From NCBI RefSeq assembly GCF_023156505.1, contig NZ_JALNMJ010000005.1, positions 186,001 through 250,000 of the forward strand: 64,000 nucleotides of DNA, written 5' to 3'. Shown here piece after piece: positions 43,080 to 51,960 of this stretch. The DNA is from Roseibium sediminicola (GTDB lineage Bacteria; Pseudomonadota; Alphaproteobacteria; Rhizobiales; Stappiaceae). Below the pieces are notes generated by a model, which saw only the letters and a list, made by a program, of their open reading frames with translations, was not told the origin of the DNA and did not search any database. Position 1 is the first letter of the stretch, and each line of letters starts with the position of its first letter. The translations under genes and the position numbers were made by a program.

Positions 43080-43542
43080 CGATCTGCCTTTCCATGCGCG
43101 TCCGTAATGTTTCAAGCTGCGCTCCAAACCCTTCGAAAAAGAGGGTCTCGGCGGGCGCATCCTCTGAGAACAGGTCGATCCAGAACAGGCGGAACCTTAT
43201 CGGAGGTCCGCCCGTGCTTGGTGTGGTTTCGAAGTGTTCCCATTCTGTCGCGGGCTTTTCACGGATCCGGCCGTGAAAATGCCGCCGGCGATGCAGGCCG
43301 TCGAGACAATTGGGAACAGTGTCGAAGATATGGTCCTGGTCGGCGAACGATTCGAGGGCGATATCCAACGAAAGTCCGGTCTCCTCGGCAAATTCGCGCC
43401 GGGCGCCCTGAAGATAGCTCTCGCCGGGGTCGAGCGTGCCGCCGGGCACCTGCAGTCCAACTTCCGGAAAATCGGGTTCCTCAAATACCAGGAGCCCTGG
43501 CCCGCAGGTGAGGTAAATGTAGGATTTGTGGTAGATCTGCAC
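43066..43542 (-). CDS. Nudix hydrolase, copy 1 of a tandem pair
   Basis: A protein of about 158 residues with a complete Nudix box GTLDPGESYLQGARREFAEETG (in parts: GTLDPGESYLQGA, RREFAEETG), consistent with pyrophosphohydrolase activity on a nucleoside diphosphate-X. It begins VQIYHKSYIYLTCG and ends in a WIDLFSEDAP region resembling its neighbour, 43569-44072. GTG 43542 is chosen over TTG 43548 because AAGGA lies 7 nt before it and it aligns with the paralogue. Its stop overlaps gpsA by 14 bp. Confidence 0.85.
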   Translation of the reverse strand: MQIYHKSYIYLTCGPGLLVFEEPDFPEVGLQVPGGTLDPGESYLQGARREFAEETGLSLDIALESFADQDHIFDTVPNCLDGLHRRRHFHGRIREKPATEWEHFETTPSTGGPPIRFRLFWIDLFSEDAPAETLFFEGFGAQLETLRTRMERQIDGRH

Positions 43543-43568
43543 TGTCAAATCCTTGAAAACAAACGGGT

Positions 43569-44072
43569 TCAGGCGGAGTTTTCCAGCAAGGCAACGCGTT
43601 CGCGCAGACCGGCAAGCGGCGCGCCGAAAGCGGCAAAGAAATTTTCCGGGTCCATCGCCCGGGCACCGAACAGGTCGATCCAGAAGAAGTGATAGCGAAT
43701 CGGAACGCCGCCGCTGCTCGGATGCATTTCATAATGCTCCCATTCGTCCCGAGGCCGGGCGGCAAGCCTGACGTGATAATTGCGCCTGATATGCCGGCCG
43801 AGCAGCGGCCGGTCCGGATGCGGCCGGTACTGTCCGACCGGCGGTATCGTCTCGAACGGAAGGTCCTGGTTCGAGAACTGGTCGAAGGCGGCGTCCAGCT
43901 CCAGCCCGGTTTCCTCGGCGAATTCGCGCATGGCCCCATGCAGGAAACTTTCGCCCGGATCGATGGTGCCGCCAGGCACCTGCAGTCCAAGCCAGGGCGT
44001 GTCGGGCTCATGGAAGACCAGAAGGTCCGTGCCGCAGGTCAGATAGACATAGGCCTTGTGGTAGACGCGCAT
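43569..44072 (-). CDS. Nudix hydrolase, copy 2 of a tandem pair
   Basis: A 167-residue paralogue of the next gene, with the Nudix box GTIDPGESFLHGAMREFAEETG (in parts: GTIDPGESFLHGAM, REFAEETG) and a shared C-terminal WEHYEMHPSSGG/IRYHFFWIDLF segment. Both start with the same motif (VYHKAYVYLTCG versus IYHKSYIYLTCG), so a tandem duplication is clear. The ATG at 44072 is preferred to longer frames. It is the first gene of a Nudix-Nudix-gpsA run. Confidence 0.87.
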   Translation of the reverse strand: MRVYHKAYVYLTCGTDLLVFHEPDTPWLGLQVPGGTIDPGESFLHGAMREFAEETGLELDAAFDQFSNQDLPFETIPPVGQYRPHPDRPLLGRHIRRNYHVRLAARPRDEWEHYEMHPSSGGVPIRYHFFWIDLFGARAMDPENFFAAFGAPLAGLRERVALLENSA

Positions 44073-44309
44073 CTCTTCAAATCTGTCCTTGTTGCTGCCC
44101 TGCGGTTTCCTAACAGGCCGCATGGGCACACAAAAGGGCAAGTTTGTGATTTCTCTCGACTATTTCTGCAGAAGGAAAGGAAGGGAGGATTTTTGGATCG
44201 AAAAATTATCGTAAAACAATAATTTTTTGTTGCGTTGTAACTTGCGGAAACCTAGATATGCTGCGCCCGCCGACGGTGGCGGAAGAGCGACTTATCTTGG
44301 AGTTTTCCC

Positions 44310-44705
44310 TTGAAGACGACTTTCAAAAATCCGTTTCTGATCGCCCCATACGCGATTTTCCTTGGTTTGACGGCCTGCGGGCAAACGGGTTCGAATTACC
44401 GGCCGATCGTCGACGGACCGCTTGGCTATGCCTATGAAAAAGATCTCGCGCAGTGCAAGCAACTGGCCGAACAGCGCGGTCTCTTCAACGACGAAACCAA
44501 AATGGCTGCCCTGGCGGGAGCGGCGATTGGCGGGGTGGTGGGTGCCGTGGAGGCCGACGACAATACGGCGCCGGGCGGTGCGGTTGTCGGCGCGCTGGCA
44601 GGTGGCGCGATTGGCGCTGGCGGCGGAGCGATCAAGGCTCATGGTGAGCGCAAACAGATCGTCATGAATTGCATGGCCGGGCGTGGCCACCGGGTGGTCG
44701 GCTGA
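44310..44705 (+). CDS. Glycine-zipper lipoprotein
   Basis: A 131-residue lipoprotein: signal peptide with lipobox-like FLGLTACG (cysteine near residue 23), followed by YAYEKDLAQCKQ and a glycine-zipper region (AALAGAAIGGVVGAVE, then GGAVVGALAGGAIGAGG) typical of small membrane-inserting surface lipoproteins. TTG 44310 has GGAG 7 nt upstream. Two further cysteines might form a disulfide. Possible role in envelope integrity; the family is uncharacterised. Convergent with tsaD. Confidence 0.8.
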   Translation: MKTTFKNPFLIAPYAIFLGLTACGQTGSNYRPIVDGPLGYAYEKDLAQCKQLAEQRGLFNDETKMAALAGAAIGGVVGAVEADDNTAPGGAVVGALAGGAIGAGGGAIKAHGERKQIVMNCMAGRGHRVVG

Positions 44706-44720
44706 TCCCTGAACCGGGGC

Positions 44721-45827
44721 CTAGACCTTTGCGCCCTTCTTGCCCGCCCCGAGCACACCGGCATTGGCCGCATCGAGGGGCCAGCGCGGACGGGGCGACA
44801 GGGCCATGTCGTCGACGGGTCCCAGCTGAAGGCGTTCGATGCCGGCCCAGGCGATCATCGCGGCATTGTCCGTGCAAAGGGTGAGCGGCGGGGCCACGAA
44901 GCGGGCGCCGGCTTCATCTGCGGCAGCCAGGAGGCTGCGCCGGATTTCCTGGTTGGCGGCAACGCCGCCGGCCACGACGATTGCAGGCTCCGCGTCCGGG
45001 TGACGGTCCTTGAACAGCGCCAGCGCCGATTTGGTGCGCGCCGCAAGGACATCGGAGACGGAGCGCTGGAAGGCGGCGCAGAGATCGCAGATTGTCTGCT
45101 CGTCGACCGGTTCCAGTTTCTTGGCCTGGGTTCTGAGCGCGGTCTTGAGACCGGCGAAGGACATGTCGAGGCCGGGGCGGTCGAGCAGCGGCCGCGGCAG
45201 TCTGAACCGTGTGACGTCGCCCTTGGCGGCCATCTTTTCCACATGCGGGCCTCCCGGATAGGGCAGGCCGAGCAGTTTTGCGGTCTTGTCGAAGGCTTCG
45301 CCGATGGCATCGTCGATGGTGGTGCCGAGTCGCTCGTAGTCGCCGACACCGCGTACAAGCAGAAACTGACTGTGGCCGCCGGAGACCAGAAGCAAAAGAA
45401 ACGGAAAGGCCAGATCGTCGGTCAGCCGCGCGGTCAGGGCATGGCCTTCCAGATGATTGACGCCGACCAGAGGTTTGTTTGCGGCCATGGCGATCGCTTT
45501 GGCGGTCATGAAGCCGACGATGACCCCGCCGATCAGGCCCGGGCCGGCGGTTGCGGCGACCGCGTCGATATCGTCCCAGGAACAGCCCGCCTCGTGCATT
45601 GCCCCTGCGACGATCCGGTCAAGGATCTCGATATGAGCGCGCGCGGCGATTTCCGGTACGACGCCGCCGAATTCGGTGTGCTCGTCAATCTGCGAGCGGA
45701 TGGTGCTGGACAGAATTCTCTTGTTAGCCGGACCGCACACGACAGCCGCGGCGGTTTCGTCGCAGCTGGTCTCAATGCCCAGAACCGTCAGATTGGTCGC
45801 ATTGTCTTTCGAATTGACTGAAGTCAT
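44721..45827 (-). CDS. tsaD: tRNA N6-threonylcarbamoyladenosine transferase
   Basis: A 368-residue ASKHA-fold enzyme that, with TsaB and TsaE, transfers the threonylcarbamoyl group to A37 of ANN-decoding tRNAs. The iron ligands HxxxH are seen in [12 protein letters not shown] (about 108-119), with the phosphate loop LVSGGHSQF and a C-terminal [16 protein letters not shown]. The start at ATG 45827 gives an N-terminus just before [13 protein letters not shown]. It is divergent from hemC, an arrangement common in alphaproteobacteria. Confidence 0.95.
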   Translation of the reverse strand: MTSVNSKDNATNLTVLGIETSCDETAAAVVCGPANKRILSSTIRSQIDEHTEFGGVVPEIAARAHIEILDRIVAGAMHEAGCSWDDIDAVAATAGPGLIGGVIVGFMTAKAIAMAANKPLVGVNHLEGHALTARLTDDLAFPFLLLLVSGGHSQFLLVRGVGDYERLGTTIDDAIGEAFDKTAKLLGLPYPGGPHVEKMAAKGDVTRFRLPRPLLDRPGLDMSFAGLKTALRTQAKKLEPVDEQTICDLCAAFQRSVSDVLAARTKSALALFKDRHPDAEPAIVVAGGVAANQEIRRSLLAAADEAGARFVAPPLTLCTDNAAMIAWAGIERLQLGPVDDMALSPRPRWPLDAANAGVLGAGKKGAKV

Positions 45828-45920
45828 TGGTGTTGGTGCGGTGGCCTGTGTTAGGACACGTATCAATCAAGAAACATATGTCCGGCGTTCCTGCCGGGCG
45901 TAGCATCTGGACGGTAAACC

Positions 45921-46847
45921 TTGCAATCAAATCCTTTGCGCATCGGCACACGGGGCAGCCAGCTGGCACTGGCGCAGGCCAATGAGACCCGCGACCGGCT
46001 GATGGCGGCCCATGGCCTTTCCGAAGACGCGTTTGAAATCGTCGTCATCAAGACCTCAGGCGACAAGATCCAGGACCGGCCCTTGTCGGAAGTCGGCGGC
46101 AAGGGGCTCTTTACCAAGGAAATCGAGGAAGCGCTTCTGGATGGCCGGATCGACATCGCGGTGCATTCGTCCAAGGACATGCCGACCGTGCTGCCGGACG
46201 GTCTGGCGCTGACGGCGTTTTTGCCGCGCGAGGATGTGCGCGATGCCTTCCTGTCGCCGAAAGCCAAGACCTTGACCGATCTGAAGCAGGGCGCCGTGGT
46301 CGGCTCCAGCTCGCTGCGCCGCCAGGCAATGATCAAGCGGATCCGGCCGGACATCGAGGTGGTCATGTACCGGGGCAACCTGCAGACGCGCATGCGCAAG
46401 CTGGCCGAGGGCGCGGTCGACGCAACGCTTCTGGCGGCCGCCGGCCTGCGCCGTCTTGGGCTTGAGGGTGAGATCACCAGCCTCCTGGAAACGGATGACT
46501 TTCTACCGGCCGTCGGCCAGGGGGCCATCTGCATTGAAAGCCGGGTAGGCGATACGGCAACGCTGGAAAAACTTGCCGCCATACACGATCAGGCCACCCA
46601 GGTCCGGCTCGACGCGGAGCGGGCCTTCCTGGCGGTGCTCGACGGTTCCTGCCGCACACCGATCGGCGGCCTGGCGACACTTGACGGCGACACGCTGCAG
46701 TTCAAGGGCATCGTTCTGAAGCCGGACGGATCCGAAGCCCATGAGGCGACGGCGAGCGGGCTGGCTGCGGATGCCATCCGGATCGGGCGGTCGGTCGGCG
46801 AAGACCTGAAGGCCAGGATGGGGCCGGGTTTCCTGGCAGAGGCCTGA
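45921..46847 (+). CDS. hemC: Hydroxymethylbilane synthase
   Basis: A 308-residue enzyme polymerising four porphobilinogens to hydroxymethylbilane in heme/cobalamin synthesis. The N-terminus [17 protein letters not shown], the catalytic aspartate region SSKDMPT, and the dipyrromethane-attaching cysteine in GSCRTPIGG (about residue 243) are all visible. TTG 45921 is taken as start. It leads into hemD after 7 bp. Cobalamin made from this branch would serve Ecm and possibly methionine synthase. Confidence 0.95.
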   Translation: MQSNPLRIGTRGSQLALAQANETRDRLMAAHGLSEDAFEIVVIKTSGDKIQDRPLSEVGGKGLFTKEIEEALLDGRIDIAVHSSKDMPTVLPDGLALTAFLPREDVRDAFLSPKAKTLTDLKQGAVVGSSSLRRQAMIKRIRPDIEVVMYRGNLQTRMRKLAEGAVDATLLAAAGLRRLGLEGEITSLLETDDFLPAVGQGAICIESRVGDTATLEKLAAIHDQATQVRLDAERAFLAVLDGSCRTPIGGLATLDGDTLQFKGIVLKPDGSEAHEATASGLAADAIRIGRSVGEDLKARMGPGFLAEA

Positions 46848-46854
46848 GCAAGGC

Positions 46855-47571
46855 ATGCGTTTCCTGGTGACACGGCCGCAACCTGAGTGCCGGCGCACCG
46901 CGGAGCGCCTGCGGGCGGCCGGACACCGCGCCGATGAGGCGCCGGTTCTGCATTGCGTGGAAAATCCTCCGGCCCGGTTCGACCTTGCGCATGTTTCCGC
47001 CCTGGCGTTGACCAGCCGGCGTGCGATCGCGGTCCTTGCAGGGCACAGACAGAGCGCGGAGCTGCGAAACCTGCCGGTCTATACTGTCGGTGACGCCACG
47101 GCGGAGGCTGCCCGGCAGGCCGGGTTCGGCCAGATTTTTTCGGCGGACGGCGATGTCGCCGCCCTGGCGAAACTGATTCTCGATGGAAGGGACAGGATTG
47201 AGCCGGGCTCGGTGCTCTACCCGGCGGCACAGGACCGGGCCGGGGATCTGGAGGGCCTCTTGAGCGGCGGCAAATTGTCCTGCCGGACGATTGACGTCTA
47301 CCGCATGGTGCAGGTCGACAGCCTGCCGGAGGAGGTGGTTTCCGCGTTGCAAACCAACGCCTTCGATTGTGTCCTGATCTATTCCAGGCGCAGCGCGGAG
47401 GCTTTTCGCGCTTTGCTTGCAGCCGCGTGCCCCGACCACAATTTTCGCCAATTGCCCGTTTACGCCCTTTCGCAGCAGGCGGGAGCACCCCTATCTGAGA
47501 TCATGGATGTCCGGGTGGCGCCGGCGCCGAATGAAAATGCCCTGCTGGATCTGGCATTAACACAGTGTTAA
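46855..47571 (+). CDS. hemD: Uroporphyrinogen-III synthase
   Basis: A 238-residue two-domain enzyme that cyclises hydroxymethylbilane and inverts ring D. Sequence identity in this family is low; context between hemC and Mic60/hemY plus the segments LVTRPQPECRRTAERL, LALTSRRAI and YTVGDATAEAA support it. The C-terminal NENALLDLAL is typical. The stop codon lies inside a TTAA-N7-TTAA palindrome. Confidence 0.9.
   Translation: MRFLVTRPQPECRRTAERLRAAGHRADEAPVLHCVENPPARFDLAHVSALALTSRRAIAVLAGHRQSAELRNLPVYTVGDATAEAARQAGFGQIFSADGDVAALAKLILDGRDRIEPGSVLYPAAQDRAGDLEGLLSGGKLSCRTIDVYRMVQVDSLPEEVVSALQTNAFDCVLIYSRRSAEAFRALLAAACPDHNFRQLPVYALSQQAGAPLSEIMDVRVAPAPNENALLDLALTQC
47557..47571. promoter_or_regulatory. 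CtrA-type site TTAA-CACAGTG-TTAA
   Basis: An exact TTAA-N7-TTAA CtrA box, followed by CC, and also a perfect palindrome around a central A. It overlaps the hemD stop and lies 121 bp upstream of the Mic60 gene start. CtrA is the cell-cycle master regulator of alphaproteobacteria; a role here is inference from the match. Confidence 0.45.
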
Positions 47572-47691
47572 CCAGATCCGGGGGAGTCGTTCTATTGCGC
47601 TGCGCAAAAGTCTTTGCCGCGGCGGTACCGCTTCGCAAAGAGGTGTGTATAGTGAATGTCTTGGGACCGGTCGGGTTCAGGAGGAGATGAG

Positions 47692-49641
47692 ATGGCGACG
47701 GACAAGAAATCTTCTGGCGGAACATCCTCATCGGGCGGCAGCGGCTCTGGCGCGGGCGACAAGCCCGGCAGCAGCGCTTCTTCCGCCGGCGCGGGCAAAC
47801 GCCCGGTGACCATCGATCTGACGGCGGAAAAAATCGGCTCGAGTTCGAGTGGCACGAGCGCGTCTTCCAGCACCTCCAAGCCAGGCTCTGCCGGCGGCTC
47901 CTCGACCAGCGGCAGCACGGGTTCGCCCACGACCGGAAGCTCCGGATCGACCCTTGGCGGCAGCTCAGGGTCGCCTTCCTCGGGCTCCAGCACGGCGGGG
48001 CCCACCGGCTCCTCCAGCACCGCGACCGGCTCTGGAACAACGTCGAGCACCCTTGGAGGGTCGACCTCTTCAACCGGAGCCGGCAAACCAACCGACACCA
48101 AGCCGGGTTCGACAACGTCTTCGGCCAAGCCCGGCAGCACCACGTCTGCATCCAGCTCTTCGACCAGCAGTTCTTCAAGCCGGCCGTCTTCCTCAACCAG
48201 CAGCACGTCGAGCACCTCCCGGCCAGCCGGATCGACGAGTTTTTCCAATCCGCCCGCTACGGAAGAACGTGGCGGCGTCGGGGCGTTCGGCGTACTGATT
48301 GCCGCGGTGATCGGCGGTATTCTCGTCCTCGGTGGCGGCTTCGGCCTTTATCAGGCCGGTCTGGTGAAATTGAACCCGGAACAGAATCAGCAAGTCACCA
48401 ACGCGCTCAAGGCCGCGGAAGGCAAGATTGCCGATCTTGAAGGCAAGCTTGGCGATGTCAGCTCAACCGTTTCCAGCCAGAACACCGGCAGCGCCGTATC
48501 GGCGCTGGAAAGCAAGGTCACTGCGCTGGAAGGCAAGCTGAACGATGCTGTGTCTTCGGCTTCGGCGGATCTCGCCCCGGCGGTCGATGCCCTGAAAAAG
48601 GACATGGAGAGCTTGCGCAGCGAAGTCGCCTCGGCTCCGAGCGGCGGCGACGGTGCGCCGGTCAACCTGAAACCGCTGGAAGACCGACTGGCGGCCCTTG
48701 AAAAATCCGCGCAGTCCGATAGCCAGGTGGATCTGGCGCCGCTGGAAAAACGCCTGAGCGACCTCGAAGCCAGCAGCACGTCCACCTCGTCCGAGGCCGA
48801 CAAACTGTCCGGCTCGGTCACCGGGCTGGAAGGCCAGCTTGGCGAACTGAAGTCTACGCTCACCGATGTTGAGACCCGGCTGTCGAACACCGAAGCGACC
48901 GCCAAGGCGGCGCAAACCGCCGTGTCGACCTCGGATGTCTCGCTGAAAACCCTTGCCGACAGCCAGGCCCGGGCGACCGAAACCCTGTCCAGCCTGTCGG
49001 CGGACATCAAGTCGGTCGGCGAGGCCAATTCGGCGGCTTTGGAAAGCATCCGCGCCGAGATCGAAGCCCTTTCCAAGCGCGTCGCGGCGGTGGAAGCTAC
49101 CATGGGCGATGCAACGGCCCGGGAAGTGGCCGCGCGGGCCCTGTCGGTCTCCGCGCTGAAATCGGCGGTGGATTCCGGCCGCCCCTATGAAACCGAGCTT
49201 GCGGCGGTCAAGGCTGGCCTGCCCGGCGACCTCGACCTGGCCGCGCTGGAAGCCCATGCCAAGACCGGTGTTGAACCGGTCTCCGTGCTGATTGCCCAGT
49301 TCCCGCCGGTGGCGCGCAAGGTCTACCAGACCTTCTCCGAGCCGGACCGTTCGGGCGACATCCTGGGCAGCCTGCTGTCGAGTGCGGAATCGCTGATCAC
49401 CGTGCGCCGGTCCGGCAATGGTGAGGGCGATGGTCCCAATGCCGCCCTGCAGCGCATGGAAAATGCGGTCAAGGCCGGCAATCTGGCGGCGGCACTCGCC
49501 GCCTACAAGGCGTTGCCGGAGGCCGGGCAGGCCGCGGCCAGCGACTGGGCCGCGCGCGCCGAAGCCCGTGTCGAGGTGGACAGCCTCACCGACAAGGCCT
49601 CGCAGGAGGTGCTGAATGCGCTGGCGAAAAAGGACAGCTGA
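47692..49641 (+). CDS. Mic60/mitofilin-like inner-membrane protein with Ser-rich N-terminal tail
   Basis: A 649-residue protein placed between hemD and hemY, where alphaproteobacteria encode the Mic60 homologue. Residues 1-190 are low-complexity Ser/Thr/Gly/Pro. A single membrane helix lies near 197-220 (GAFGVLIAAVIGGILVLGGG), followed by a long coiled-coil to about 450, and a C-terminal mitofilin signature (ALSVSALKSAVDSGRPYETE, then FPPVARKVYQTF). Mic60 shapes cristae and intracytoplasmic membranes and binds the outer-membrane BamA complex. ATG 47692 follows GGAGGAGATGAG. The very long Ser/Thr-rich tail is unusual. Confidence 0.88.
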   Translation: MATDKKSSGGTSSSGGSGSGAGDKPGSSASSAGAGKRPVTIDLTAEKIGSSSSGTSASSSTSKPGSAGGSSTSGSTGSPTTGSSGSTLGGSSGSPSSGSSTAGPTGSSSTATGSGTTSSTLGGSTSSTGAGKPTDTKPGSTTSSAKPGSTTSASSSSTSSSSSRPSSSTSSTSSTSRPAGSTSFSNPPATEERGGVGAFGVLIAAVIGGILVLGGGFGLYQAGLVKLNPEQNQQVTNALKAAEGKIADLEGKLGDVSSTVSSQNTGSAVSALESKVTALEGKLNDAVSSASADLAPAVDALKKDMESLRSEVASAPSGGDGAPVNLKPLEDRLAALEKSAQSDSQVDLAPLEKRLSDLEASSTSTSSEADKLSGSVTGLEGQLGELKSTLTDVETRLSNTEATAKAAQTAVSTSDVSLKTLADSQARATETLSSLSADIKSVGEANSAALESIRAEIEALSKRVAAVEATMGDATAREVAARALSVSALKSAVDSGRPYETELAAVKAGLPGDLDLAALEAHAKTGVEPVSVLIAQFPPVARKVYQTFSEPDRSGDILGSLLSSAESLITVRRSGNGEGDGPNAALQRMENAVKAGNLAAALAAYKALPEAGQAAASDWAARAEARVEVDSLTDKASQEVLNALAKKDS

Positions 49642-49719
49642 TCGGCCGGCGTCGCGCCGGATGCCGACACAACATGACTTACGGCCGGCCGTGCCCGGCA
49701 CCGCTCGGGAGCGAGAAGA

Positions 49720-51603
49720 ATGATCCGCGTCTTCGTCTTTTTTTTCCTGCTGTTTGCCATCGCCGCGGGCTTTGCCTGGATGGCGGATCTGCCCGGCACG
49801 ATCCAGATCTCCTGGCCGGTCTATGAAAACGGCGAGCAGGTCGGGACAAATATCTGGGAACAGTCGCCGACGGTTGTGGCACTTGTCGCTGCCGCCTTCC
49901 TGGCGGTGTTCCTGGGCATCGTCTGGGCCATCCGCGTCGTTCTGAAATCGCCGCAGATCGCCAGCCGCTTCTTCCGGCGCCGCCGCAAGGACAAAGGCTA
50001 CAACGCCCTCTCCCAGGGCCTGATCGCGCTTGGAACCGGCAATGCCAAGCTGGCCCGGCGGCACGCGCTCGACGCCGACCGCCTTCTGGCTGACGAGCCG
50101 GCGGCGCAGCTGCTGCTGGCGCAGACCGCGCAGCTCGCCGGCAAGGACGATGAAGCCCGCCAACGGTTTGAAGCCATGCTGGAAGATCCCGCGACCAAGG
50201 CGCTTGGGCTGCATGGCCTCTTTGTCGAAGCTGAACGGCATCGCGAGCCGGTGGCCGCGCGCCACTATGCGGAAGAGGCCGCCAAGACCTCGCCGGGCCT
50301 GGAATGGGCAGGCAAGGCGGTGCTCGGCTATCAGGCCGTTGCCCATCACTGGGACGAGGCGCTGAAGACGCTGGAACGCAATTACGCCGCCAAGATGCTC
50401 GACAAGAAGACCTACCGCCGCCAGCGGGCGGTTATCCTGACGGCGCTGGCGCAGAAACTGGAAGACGGCGAGCCCGAGCGCGCCTATTCGCTCGCCAAGG
50501 AAGCGCATGGCCTTGCGCTCGACCTGGTTCCGGCCGCCGTCATCACCTCGCGTCTGGCGACGCGTCGTGGCGACATCCGCAAGGCCTCCAAGGTTCTGGA
50601 AGCCACCTGGCGCCTGTCGCCGCATCCGGACCTTGCCGAAACCTATGCCCATGTGCGCACGGGGGATGCCGCCGTCGACCGGTTGAAGCGGGTCAAGTCG
50701 CTGTCGGCGCAACGCGCCAACACGCCTGAAGGCGCCATGGCCATTGCCCGGGCGGCAATGGAAGCCCGCGAATTCGACGAAGCCCGCAAGCAGCTGAAAA
50801 AAGTGCTGCAGTCGGAGCCGACCCGGAAGGCCTTCGTGCTGATGGCCGAGCTGGAAGAAGCCGAACATGGCGACCGTGGCCGCATGCGCGACTGGCTGGC
50901 GCGTGCCGTCAGCGCGCCGATGGACAAGATCTGGATGGCCGACGGTGTCATCTCCGCCGAATGGCAGGCCGTCTCGCCGGTGACCGGCAAGCTGGATGCG
51001 TTCCAGTGGGTGACGCCGGACAGCCTGTCGGACGACGACGGCGCGATCCTGGAAGACAGCCTGTTCGAAGCGCCGGCGCTGCCGGCAGCCGGTCCGGCGA
51101 CGGTAACCACCGTCAAGGAAACGGCCTCATCCGCCGGCAGGGACGACGAGGAGCCGGTCGTTCTGGAAGCCGAGCCGGTCGAGCCTGTCGCCCCGGAGCC
51201 AGCCGTGGCCGCCAAACCCGCGGCTGCGGCACCTGTCGGCAAGCAGGGCTATGAGGGCACCACGGATGACGTCAAACACAGTTCGCCCCTGAAAGACCTT
51301 CCCGATGCGGCCGGCGAGGTCTCGGCCCCTGCCAAGCCAGAGGCCAGGACGCCCGAGCCGGACGGCACAAAGGCAGAGGCAACCAGCGCGGACAAACCGG
51401 CGCCAGAACCGGACGGCACGGCCGACGGCAAGGCGGCTGCCAAATCTGGCGACGCGGACGAGGCCAAAGCAAAGTCTTCCGACAAGGACGATATGAACCG
51501 CCCGATCGAATTTCCGCTGTCGCGCATGCCTGACGATCCGGGACCCGAAGACGAGGAAGAGGACAAGGCAGACAAGACGCCCAGGCCGCGCTTCTTCAAC
51601 TGA
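49720..51603 (+). CDS. hemY: HemY-like inner-membrane TPR protein
   Basis: A 627-residue protein with two N-terminal membrane helices (1-20 and about 45-67), the HemY N-domain, then TPR-like helical repeats to about residue 410. The last 200 residues are Ala/Glu/Pro/Lys-rich (KAEATSADKPAPEPDGT) and look disordered. HemY of this kind is linked to late heme synthesis and protein organisation at the membrane, not to be confused with the HemY protoporphyrinogen oxidase. It follows the Mic60 gene by 78 bp and ends before a terminator. Confidence 0.9.
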   Translation: MIRVFVFFFLLFAIAAGFAWMADLPGTIQISWPVYENGEQVGTNIWEQSPTVVALVAAAFLAVFLGIVWAIRVVLKSPQIASRFFRRRRKDKGYNALSQGLIALGTGNAKLARRHALDADRLLADEPAAQLLLAQTAQLAGKDDEARQRFEAMLEDPATKALGLHGLFVEAERHREPVAARHYAEEAAKTSPGLEWAGKAVLGYQAVAHHWDEALKTLERNYAAKMLDKKTYRRQRAVILTALAQKLEDGEPERAYSLAKEAHGLALDLVPAAVITSRLATRRGDIRKASKVLEATWRLSPHPDLAETYAHVRTGDAAVDRLKRVKSLSAQRANTPEGAMAIARAAMEAREFDEARKQLKKVLQSEPTRKAFVLMAELEEAEHGDRGRMRDWLARAVSAPMDKIWMADGVISAEWQAVSPVTGKLDAFQWVTPDSLSDDDGAILEDSLFEAPALPAAGPATVTTVKETASSAGRDDEEPVVLEAEPVEPVAPEPAVAAKPAAAAPVGKQGYEGTTDDVKHSSPLKDLPDAAGEVSAPAKPEARTPEPDGTKAEATSADKPAPEPDGTADGKAAAKSGDADEAKAKSSDKDDMNRPIEFPLSRMPDDPGPEDEEEDKADKTPRPRFFN

Positions 51604-51717
51604 GACAATGGAGGCGCGATCCCTGGCGCCCAGGAAAGCTGCGGGCGGCGGAACGATACTTCTTCCGTCCAGAACCATGAATCGGCTCTTGCATCCGGCG
51701 CCAAGCTCCGGTAATTA

Positions 51718-51754
51718 GCGGCGCACTCGGCCATGTCCGAGTCGCCGCGCTTTT
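51718..51754 (+). terminator. Rho-independent terminator of the hem operon
   Basis: GCGGCG/CGCCGC and ACTCGG/CCGAGT make a 12-bp stem with a single bulged C and a 6-nt loop, followed by GCTTTT. It lies 115 bp past the hemY stop and ahead of tRNA-Thr. Confidence 0.75.
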
Positions 51755-51783
51755 GAAAAGCGCCGCCTGGTTCGCCAGATTTT

Positions 51784-51859
51784 GCCGCTGTAGCTCAGAT
51801 GGTAGAGCACGTCATTCGTAATGATGGGGTCGGGGGTTCGAGTCCCTTCAGCGGCACCA
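51784..51859 (+). tRNA. tRNA-Thr(CGT)
   Basis: The 76-nt cloverleaf has acceptor GCCGCUG/CAGCGGC with encoded CCA, D-arm and T-arm (GGGGG-UUCGAGU-CCCUU) intact, and anticodon stem CGUCA/UGAUG enclosing loop UUCGUAA. The anticodon CGU reads threonine ACG codons. Confidence 0.95.
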
Positions 51860-51960
51860 CTTCTCAAGTGTCCGATCCTGAACCACGCTTTCCTTCGCAA
51901 AAGTGTGTGCCGTTTCACGTCCGCGCTTGAAAGACACTTGCCCCAGAGGCAAGCTTGAGC

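Noticed and set aside
47592..48248. 218-residue Glu/Leu/Pro/Val-rich minus-strand frame
   Set aside because: It is the complement of the Ser/Thr/Gly-rich tail of the Mic60 protein; low complexity keeps many frames open.
48463..50868. 801-residue minus-strand frame across Mic60 and hemY
   Set aside because: Antisense to two well-supported genes with conserved motifs; high GC produces long shadow frames.
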